Source: Heligmosomoides polygyrus polygyrus (taxonomy: Eukaryota; Nematoda; Chromadorea; Rhabditida; Heligmosomidae). Taken from it: a DNA stretch of 64,000 nt. The notes under the pieces are model-generated. The model did not search any database. It worked only from the letters and a program-made list of their open reading frames with translations, and was not told where the DNA came from. Below are positions 56,301 to 64,000 of this stretch, one piece after another. A program made the translations under genes and the position numbers. Position 1 is the first letter of the stretch. The number at the start of each line of letters is the position of its first letter. The stretch is taken from contig OX377205.1 of assembly GCA_947396885.1 (NCBI GenBank), positions 21,067,407 through 21,131,406 of the forward strand, in the 5' to 3' direction.

Positions 56301-57334
56301 CAAAAGAGGCGGTAGGCTTGCTAAGTCTGGACGCACACTGAATCGGATGGTCAGACCGATTTGCAGTGCATGGGAAAATCGACGCCTCTCGCCGATCGGG
56401 CCACATTCAGCCCGAATTGACAGGGAAATCAAAGAAAGGAGAGGAAACGGTACTTAGTGACTCCGAGGGTAACATCTCAAAGAAAGAAACCAGAATTTAC
56501 CTCTCTTTGGAGTCGCTTCCAGGTGCGGCTGGCCTCGCGACCGATGACGACGGAGATTCCTCAAGAGAGCCTCCATTGAGCAGGCTCAGAATAGTCGAGA
56601 CTCCGTAACCGCTCGATTTCGGTAATGACTTATCCCCGGCCAATGCCCTCTCTCGCAGCATCGCCAACAGCAGTCTCGGAATTCAGGCTTCTTTTTGGGT
56701 GCGATCTGCTATTTCTTGACTGTCTCGAACTCCTGCCAGCAGAACCAGTCGAACGAGTTCTTCGAGCGACAATCACATCGAAAGAATAAGGGCGGGATCA
56801 ACGTCCTTTTCTGCCGGAGCAGGTGGCCGTGTCGCGAGCAGGTGGTCACCTGCTAGATATAATAGGCTTGGTATGATTGAGACTGAACAATAGGCGTGAA
56901 TTTGGCAGCGTTACGGACATGGCGCATAACTCAAGCTTGAATTCTTTGGCTCTAATTTTGTGCTAAAGTGGATTTCTGGGAAAACAGATCATCCCGCAAA
57001 CGTAAAGTCCATAAACCCGTAAAAGCGGTTGGAACAGATGTATCGCAGTCAGTTTACCTGGTTCTATCCTAGTTAGGAGGAAGGGACCTTAAGGAGGAGA
57101 TAAGTCCGACGTCCGTTCAATGCCATCCGGTTCTCTTGTATCTACGGAGTACGCTGAGATCATGGTCACCAACTGGATCATTCGCACATATTTAACGATG
57201 GGTGAGGGGAGGAGGTGTGTAGAAAAGGTGGAGAATTTCATGCCTCCTCCCGACTAGGATAAATCCATTTAGACAAAACATCTAGCATCACACAGAGGAA
57301 GAGATTCTGATCCTAATATATATCGAAGCAGGTG
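56301..57334. other. Intergenic stretch, nothing assigned
   Basis: Short ORFs without support. The right edge abuts an assembly gap. Confidence 0.4.
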
Positions 57335-57534
57335 NNNNNNNNNNNNNNNNNNNNNNNNNNNNNNNNNNNNNNNNNNNNNNNNNNNNNNNNNNNNNNNNNN
57401 NNNNNNNNNNNNNNNNNNNNNNNNNNNNNNNNNNNNNNNNNNNNNNNNNNNNNNNNNNNNNNNNNNNNNNNNNNNNNNNNNNNNNNNNNNNNNNNNNNNN
57501 NNNNNNNNNNNNNNNNNNNNNNNNNNNNNNNNNN
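57335..57534. other. Assembly gap (200 N)
   Basis: Exactly 200 unknown bases, a placeholder of unknown true length, lying between the minus-strand ORF at 57579 and the C2H2 gene. Confidence 0.95.
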
Positions 57535-57578
57535 CAGCTTCGACACTTACCCTCAGGATGTTGTCCCTTTTTTGCAGG

Positions 57579-58007
57579 TCAAAAGGAAGGTCGTGCACAA
57601 TGACGTAGAAGTGAAATCGTTCCACCCGAAAACGTTATCACATGTCCACCGCTTGCTTGCCTCTCCACGTTCATCCGTTCATCTTGCGGATCCCAATCTT
57701 CTTCTTCTTCGCCAGCTTCAAGTAGACGTGCTTCTAAGTCCTTGATCATGCTGGCCATCCGTTCTTCCAGCTTGATTTCTTCCTTCGAAGGCTCCTTGTC
57801 TAAAGGTGGACCACACTTCAGCGTAAGCAGGTGGATTACCACTCGAGCGTTGGCGGATATTGTTGGTGTTAGGTTTTTGAAAACCTTCAGCAGACCTCTG
57901 ATTTCCAGGTGACAGGCAAATTTGAGGGAACGAGTGTGTCGATGCCGATTAGGTTCATTTGCGGGATCCAAGACCTCGTTTCTCATTTTAACCATCTCCG
58001 ACGTCAC
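57579..58007 (-). CDS. Acidic helical ORF, unknown function, probably exonic
   Basis: A 142-codon minus-strand frame begins MTSEMVKMRNEVLDPANEPN and contains a strongly helical, acidic block (KLEERMASMIKDLEARLLEA, then GEEEEDWDPQDERMNVE). Codon content looks coding. Possible splice sites inside it mean the true exons may be shorter than the frame. It is on the same strand as, and upstream of, the C2H2 gene and may supply its missing 5' exons, but phase could not be tested across the gap. No known domain was recognised. Confidence 0.45.
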   Translation of the reverse strand: MTSEMVKMRNEVLDPANEPNRHRHTRSLKFACHLEIRGLLKVFKNLTPTISANARVVIHLLTLKCGPPLDKEPSKEEIKLEERMASMIKDLEARLLEAGEEEEDWDPQDERMNVERQASGGHVITFSGGTISLLRHCARPSF

Positions 58008-58263
58008 ATCTTGGTCTCTTTTGAAAACCCGAGCAGGATGGTTTTTTCCGATGTCATTGGTCCATGTATGGAAACAAACTGTGAGGAGGTTGTAGCTTTT
58101 TGTACACTACCCAGTGTTGCTTCATACACTTTGTACCTTTGTGTCACGACTGGTGTTGAACATTTATACATCATCATGTTGAACATCACAGCATGCAGTT
58201 GAAAAATTGCGAAAAAAAAAACTTCTGAAAATGGTGTAGACGTAAGAATCCTTCAAATCTCAA

Positions 58264-58640
58264 TCAATCAGTTGAAATGCAAAAGTGCAGCAGCACAGGA
58301 GAATCAAACCCTTGACCCTCCCTCGCATGAATCAACGTCTCTATCCACTGCGCTCCGATCCGCTTGTGGCAGCGACATCGCGGGCGTACAAGACCCCCAA
58401 AATCGTGAGGCGCCGATTCCATTGTAACTTCGAGGACAATGTATTGTAATGTAATGTAATGCATCAGGTCTCCTCCTAGTTTCTTCAGCCTGCACATTCG
58501 CCCAATGATTGCACGTACTGCGTCACTAGTCATCCCTGCAGTCGGGCTGCGACAACTCGTCCAATTTCTTCGCGCACCGTGCGGGACACCAGAGGGTTCG
58601 CGCGGCATTGGAGTTATGTCTGCCTCCACCCCAAGAGAGT
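58264..58640 (-). mobile_element. tRNA-like SINE or composite repeat, second family
   Basis: On the minus strand GCGCAGTGGATAGAGACG is a Pol III A-box-like motif, and GGGTTTGATTCTCCTG about 40 bases later is a good B box. Upstream on that strand (58511-58640) the sequence matches 16015-16195 (GGCAGACATAACTCCAATGC). An ATTACATTACATTACAATAC microsatellite lies between. The tRNA part and the shared part may be one composite element. Confidence 0.55.
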
Positions 58641-59263
58641 CGGGTTATGGCTGTTCAATACGTTTTTGCCTTCGATATACTACGAAAGAGTCTCCGGTTT
58701 ATATTTAAACCCCATGTAGTACAACAACGGAACGATTAAAGCCAGGAGAGGCTGCGGTAGGAAGGCAGCACTTTCTGGACCCCATGAAGCTGCTGCTTTC
58801 TGCCAGTAAAGACGTTAAAGAAGAGAGTAAGAGCAATGGTTATAGAGTACAAAAGCCAGTCGTGCTCCGTTCCCTATGAAAGCCAGCCATCCACATTTTT
58901 GCTATAACACTGTCAAAGTCCGTAGCGTCTTACCAGATTAGAGTCCAACCATGGACTTCGGGTCCGTTTGCTTATAAGTGAAGCGAAGCTCTTCAACGGG
59001 GCCAGAACGCAGATTGAATGCCACTCATGAGACTCCAATGTGCCCTTTCTGCACCAGATCGCCTTCGTGTTACTTTTTCGTCCGTGCTAGCCATTTTTAC
59101 CACCAAGAAGCTTCGATATAACCTGTAAAAAAAACAAAAACCTAAGGAAAAACAGTAACCTATCGGAGTAAGATCTATAACAATCTAGCTCTGCCTCCCC
59201 TGGCTGTTTCTCTCTTCTCGATGCACGAATTCTTAGAGAAGCAAAGGGTGCATTCATTGTCAC
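58641..59263. other. Intergenic stretch, nothing assigned
   Basis: No supported ORFs, repeats or RNA motifs. Confidence 0.4.
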
Positions 59264-59440
59264 TATACCTTTTGTCATCCCTTTGGTCTCGGTAAAGGAA
59301 ATGGATGGTGCAGCTTTCGCGGCGCTTGAACAACGGCACCTGATCCTGGACATCGACTTCCCACAGCCTCAAATCGGTCCTCAGTTCGCGCTCGCCTCGA
59401 AAGTCAGCCTCAGTAGCGCTTATCACTCACTGGACTCCGC
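59264..59440 (-). CDS. Possible isolated exon, unknown function
   Basis: The minus strand reads ATEADFRGERELRTDLRLWE and VDVQDQVPLFKRRESCTIHF up to a GTATAG donor at about 59263. The composition looks coding, but I could not link it to other exons and the opposite strand is also open. Low confidence. Confidence 0.25.
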
Positions 59441-59566
59441 CACTCTCCACTTCATTAGCCCTAATTTAACATAAGAGTAGCGGGAGTATGTCGGCCACGG
59501 GACAGGAGATCCACTTATTGAAATCGATCTACCACAGTTGACAACTACCGATCCCCTTTCACAATT

Positions 59567-59699
59567 CGAAATTCGAAATTTTGAGAATCAAATAATATTC
59601 GATCATTCGAAATTGGAAATTTTGAAAGTCGAATGTTATCCGACTATTCGAAGTTCGAAATTTTGATAGTCGAATATTATTCGATCATTCGAAATTCGG
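59567..59699. repeat. Tandem repeat, three 41-bp units
   Basis: Units starting at 59567, 59608 and 59649 share CGAAATTCGAAATTTTGA and ATTCGATCATT, with a partial fourth (CGAAATTCGG). TTCGAA palindromes recur inside each unit. AT-rich minisatellite. Confidence 0.9.
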
Positions 59700-59861
59700 A
59701 CATTTTTCCCAAGGACAAAAGGTAGAATGCCGACCGCAACTGTTGCGGCGGTCGCGCGGCGATGTTTCCTTTGACTAATCTACCGCGTGCGGCGGAATGG
59801 CCATGAACTGAGCGCCGAGATAGCATCGCGGCGATGGAAGTATGCCCCCGGCCTAATGCCT

Positions 59862-59899
59862 ATGTTATACTTCGGCAGCGCCGCCGAGGTATAACACAT
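59862..59899. repeat. Miniature head-to-head termini of the GC-rich element
   Basis: ATGTTATACTTCGGC is followed immediately by its near-complement GCCGAGGTATAACACAT. These are the ends of the 17548-18654 element with virtually nothing between them. Confidence 0.7.
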
Positions 59900-61387
59900 G
59901 TACGACCAGACGTGTCTAGGGGTTCCTCGCCTTACCAAACACACTTGGAGACAAAAAAACTTTATTCAAAAAACCAGTAGTAGAATAAGAAACTAAAAAA
60001 GGGGTAGATGCAGCAGCGGAAGGAGGAGAGGGAGACGGCCGCGGGTGGATCGTGGGCAAAGCTGAAGGGCGTCGTAGTTGGGCTCCTCGTCGTCGGCGAA
60101 GAAAAACGACAACTACTGAAAGACTCTGACGTGCTCCTTAATATAACAGATTTCCCGCGCTCACCTAGCACGGTTGATCTCTTTGCCTCGGTTGCCCTAC
60201 GCGTCAGCGACGCCTACCAGTGCTCTCCTGCGCCCACCCACGATCTCTTTGTGGCGCGCCCATTCATCTGCCCTACTACGCTCCATGCTTCAGCGGCACC
60301 CTGTAGGACCTACCCCGCGTCCCTCTCCGACACCCCCCTCTTTGTTGTCGATGGCCTAATCGACCGCTCCTGTACTGCCGGCAGCTTAACTTGGGGAGCC
60401 TTAAGTCCGAATACATTCGTAGAGCTGCTTTGCAGCGGCAACTCCGGTGAACGGTCTGTGGAACTGCGCAGATGCTTCTGGTGCTCGAATCTCTAGGAAA
60501 ACTCCTCTATCCACGAGGACGTTGCTGGCCGTAGTTATTACATGGTCAGGACCTCCGTATCTGGATAATACCGCATCCATCGTCCATATCCTGATCATCG
60601 AAGTCCATTTTGCTGCGTTCTGAACTTGTTACTGGTTTCCTAAGCAGTGACTACGATACCACCTTCTTCGACATGTCTTTTTGACAGATTTACTACGCCT
60701 TCCTATAACTGCCTTTTGCCTCTGAACTCAATGGGATACACGATGATCCACGTTCCGAAGCTGTTCCACTCTTCGAGGATGTCCTTCAACTGCAAAAGCG
60801 TTGTAGAACAGCTTTGTTGTAAGACCTGCCCGTGGGCCGTCTTTTCCATCAGATGTGCTGTTTCTGGTGCCGCAAAGCCAACGGGACCCAGCTTACGTTG
60901 CTGGCCGCTCTGCACTGCTGCTTCAGTTCTTCTTTTCTTTCCTCGAATGCAATCTTGTAAAATTCCCGTATGCAGTTGTTCTCGATTGTAGGATGCTTCT
61001 CAATGGTCGCATGAGTACAGATGAATTCGGTCTAATCTGTACACAGTTCGTATACCACTCTGAGAACACTCTTGAGCGCCACGACATCTAGAGCTACGAC
61101 CTTCTCCCTATTCAAGAGAATCTTTTCTATTACAGTGACGTCTTATGAAGATTGAAGCTGTCCTCCATGCGGACCATATGTTGCCAAAAAGGTGCCACCC
61201 ATATGCCTCTTGAAACAAGAATCCAGCGATCTCGGCTAAGGTCGCCTTTTCGAAACAATCTTCTATACAAGCGAACTGGAGGTGTCTTTTGTCAGCCGCA
61301 CTGCCGATCACTGCTCCTCTGGAAACATCGACATTAACCGAACATACTTTAGCTTTCGGCTTCCTTCCTCTCCTGCCTCTGTCATAC
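59900..61387 (-). other. Region 3' of the Gypsy pol, unrecognised ORFs
   Basis: On the minus strand an ORF at 61108-61398 (SAADKRHLQFACIEDCFEKA) directly follows the integrase end, and shorter frames continue at 60703-60915 and 60401-60598. They may be remains of a third ORF or the 3' UTR of the retrotransposon. I do not recognise a family, and LTR borders were not found. Plus-strand frames at 60008-60496 are uncharacterised. Confidence 0.3.
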
Positions 61388-63982
61388 TTAGTGTCCACTC
61401 TCTCCTGTCATACTTAGTGTCCACTCTCTCTCATCCGATATAGTTGGTGGCATAATTCTCAATTTATCAAACTGGATCCTAATGGGTTCACTATTTGTCC
61501 AAATTCTCGTTACTAGCGCTGAATTTGAGCTATTGTCAATCATTCGAAAAGGACCAGTCCACTCGCATGTAAGCTTGGGATGCGCACTTCTTCCCTTTTC
61601 GTACGGCGCCCATACGTACATTCTATCGTCGAGCTTAGGGTATGTCTTTCCTTCCACCTTATTTTCTCCATCGTATCTTCTTTTCATTTGTTTTCTTACT
61701 TTTTCATTGTGTTCCCTAACTCGTTCATGCGTTTCTGCCACCGCCTTCAGAATTTCCGCCTTATACTCATCATGCGATTTGTCCATGTAAATTCCGCCAT
61801 TCGGAATAATATTTGAGGAAAATGCGGGATCGACACCGTGGACTAGGAAATATGGACTGACTCTCTTGTTGAGCTATGCGGCATCATATTGTACACCATC
61901 ATGCAGAACGGGAGCCGCAAATCCCATTCTGTGGGAATAACGGTTGATTTTCTCAGCATGGCGACAATTGTTCCATTGAGTTTTCCGTAATTCCATTTTC
62001 CCTTGGGTTATACCCTTTCGTTGTCACATTTGAAATTTGGGTAACCCTGGTTAGTTCCTCCATAACTTTATTCACGAACTCCCCTCCCTTGTCCGAGCGA
62101 TCCATCTAAAGAAAAGCGTTCAGGCGATGGTTACTTATTCGGTACATATGCTCCGACGTACTTTGAAAAATGGTCGATAACCGTCATTGCATACCTGTTA
62201 GCGGATTTTGTCGGCCCTAGCTCCAAGAAGTCCACTCCTATCAACTGACACGGCTTATTGTAACTATTGGTCTTATCGTTAGAGGGGAAGCCATCTCTTG
62301 GCGCGGGTTACGAAACATTTTTGGCACTCATTCGTCCATTTTAGATGTTTTGTGGCATTCCCAACCAGTAAACTTCCTTCCTTAATTTATTCAAGAGTTT
62401 ATGGGCATTGAAATGCCCTGCGAAGAGCCCTTCGTGGGCCTCATGAAAAATCTCGAATCTGTGCGGTCTAGGCACCACAAAAACAGATTTACCGTTTTTG
62501 AGGTACCTTTTCAATTCACCATTGTTCAACTCAAAGTCCGCTACTCTCAAAATTTGCAATTTCGTCTGGCAGGCTAACTGGTTGCTCCCACTTCTATTCC
62601 TCTACTAGTTTTATCACCTCTCCCAAATGCGGATCCTCTCCTAATTCCGCCAACCATTTTGAGTTCCCTTCCACGGTAACTGTGTTTACTACTGCTTCGT
62701 CCACGTCTTCCAGCGGTTCCATTTCAGCTGCATAGGGTACCCTCAGTGCGTCTGCTACCACATTTGCTCTTCCTTTAACGTACCGTATCTCTAGTTTATA
62801 TCTTTCCAGCTCTTGTGACCACCGCAACACGCGAGCTGAGACACTACTTCTTTTAAACAACGCTGTTAACGGTTGGTGGTCCATCATTACCACCGTCGGC
62901 AGGCCATAGATGAATTGATGGAAGCGTCGCACCGCAAAAACTACGCCCAATGCTTCTAAATCAGTGATATGGTATCTTCTTTCATCACGGCTCAAGCTCT
63001 TCGACGCAAAGAAAATCGATGCATCTGCTTGTTTTCTCCCTCCTGCGACAAAACGGCTCCTATCCCATGCATCGAGGCGTCGGTGCAAATGCAAAATGGC
63101 CGACAGCCACTTCTTGCAGCTTCTATATTTGGTTGCTTAAGCACTGGAGCCGTGGTCATAATCAACTTCAACATGTCAAATGCCTCTTCATGCTCCTTCC
63201 CCCATATTCATTATTCCTTCGACGACGTGAGACGAAAGAGGCTTCCAGCTTTCCAAGATAACTCTAAGCAGATTTTTCTATAAAATGCTGCCATTTCCAG
63301 AAAGGTCCGCAGTACTTTGGTGTTGCGAGGCACAGGGTAGTCCTTAATTGCTTTAATTTTATCTGGGTCCGTGTGAGTTCCCCTCCTCATCTACTACGTG
63401 CTCCAGAAACGATACTTTTCGCTTCAATACGTGACATTCTGCGCTTTCAAGCGTAACTCCGCATGCTGCACCCGCGAGGAAACCTCTTCTAGAAGCTCAA
63501 GATGTCGTTCTTCTGTCTTGGTACACACCATTATGTCGTCTATATAACAGAAGACTTCTTCTCCTAACAGCTCACCTAACACCATGTCCAGGCGTAGCAA
63601 AAGAAAAAAAAAAACAAAATAGAAGCTCAAGATGTCGTTCTTCTGTCTTGGTACACACCATTACCATTACTTTCCTATCAGCTAAATCCGTTAGCAGCTC
63701 TCTTAGTTTAGCTCTTACTCCCAAAAGGACAGGTCTCGGTTTCCTTCTAATAGGCGCACAGTCTCCAGTGTCTATGGTCATATGCACCAAGCCTGTTTGG
63801 CTGAGTTCTCTATCCGTAATTGGAAACGCATCAGCGTGGTTCTCCAAAAGTTCCCTAAACTTTATAGGAACCCTACCAGTTTCAGTGTTAGCTGCTATTA
63901 GTTCCCACAACTTTTGGGTTCTTTCTTCTCCTTTGGGCTCCTTACCATTGTCTTCCGACATTAGAGAATTCAGTCTTGCCAT
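61388..63982 (-). pseudogene. Ty3/Gypsy pol remnant: RT, RNase H, integrase
   Basis: Order on the minus strand: the protease-RT linker (FPITDRELSQTGLVHMTIDT, 63982-63700), an RT fragment with catalytic CYIDDIMVCTKTEERH (about 63550), RNase H (DASIFFASKSLSRDERRYHI, then GRANVVADALRV, 63094-62594), the integrase zinc-binding region (HEAHEGLFAGHFNAHKLLNK, 62559-62341), a stop-rich integrase core (62340-61790) and the integrase C-terminal domain (KLDDRMYVWAPYEKG and FDKLRIMPP, 61786-61388). Most of the RT fingers and palm are deleted. Frameshifts and stops make it inactive. Gag and protease would lie beyond the right edge. Confidence 0.85.
63490..63663. repeat. 44-bp direct duplication around an A-rich insertion in RT
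   Basis: TAGAAGCTCAAGATGTCGTT and the next 24 bases occur identically at 63490-63533 and 63620-63663. Just before the second copy is a run of about 12 A. The second copy is fused directly to the start of the RT domain, so a central RT segment is missing. This indicates template switching, a local rearrangement or an assembly error. Confidence 0.85.
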
Positions 63983-64000
63983 CTTTCATGCCACTTATCA

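Noticed and set aside
58264..58629. 121-codon minus-strand ORF
   Set aside because: It reads through a SINE-like Pol III promoter and a repeat shared with 16015; a gene is unlikely.
59567..59699. CRISPR-like array
   Set aside because: Units are head-to-tail without unique spacers, and the genome is eukaryotic.
60008..60496. 162-codon plus-strand ORF
   Set aside because: No domain, an overlapping second frame, and location in the likely 3' region of a minus-strand retrotransposon. I could not support it as a gene.

Overview
The window looks like repeat-rich intergenic and intronic DNA from a nematode, most likely a strongylid (hookworm-like) clade V species. That placement is an inference. 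It rests on short exons with TTTCAG acceptors and GTAAGT/GTGAGT donors, RTE-type LINEs with the IGTWNVRTL endonuclease start, mariner and PIF/Harbinger transposases, a C2CH (THAP/LIN-15-like) zinc-finger gene, and many small palindromic elements. No bacterial operons, CRISPR arrays or phage genes are visible. There are two 200-base assembly gaps (36763-36962 and 57335-57534).

Layout. 1-2730 is the gag-protease part of a Ty3/Gypsy retrotransposon on the minus strand, running off the left edge. 5917-11405 carries a plus-strand gene of at least eight phase-compatible exons. Its product ends in six 23-residue STPR-type repeats and an AT-hook-like tail; its introns hold a nested foldback/MITE pair and a SINE. 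13050-15815 is a six-exon THAP-like C2CH gene with a SINE in its third intron. It is followed at once by a four-exon HARBI1-like transposase gene (16478-17371). From 17.5 to 25.2 kb there is a GC-rich inverted-repeat element, a mariner remnant inside a larger inverted repeat, RTE debris and a frameshifted minus-strand LINE. From 25 to 36 kb there are mostly small elements, one 1274-bp mariner and a decayed C2H2 gene.

36.3-38.2 kb has an RTE 5' end, a gap, and a partial minus-strand copy of the gene whose complete 3' half lies at 54064-55688. 39.9-42.2 kb is a Penelope-like element with reverse transcriptase, GIY-YIG endonuclease and a hammerhead-like 3' tail. 43-47 kb holds a hAT-like MITE with an 8-bp target duplication, a large palindrome and a mariner helix-turn-helix fragment. 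48133-51167 is a mariner derivative with two outward-facing 3' ends, containing a second complete-length mariner and a U6 snRNA-like sequence. 52.5-58.0 kb has a probable piggyBac-type last exon, an RTE fragment, the C2H2 gene and an unrecognised acidic ORF. 61388-63982 is a second, degenerate Ty3/Gypsy pol on the minus strand.

The host genes I can defend are the STPR gene, the THAP-like gene, the HARBI1-like gene (transposon or domesticated) and the minus-strand C2H2 gene with its partial paralogue. All look like nuclear DNA-binding proteins. Almost everything else is transposon-derived, mostly small palindromic elements recurring at several sites. Coordinates of repeats are by eye and accurate to a few bases only where terminal repeats are clean.
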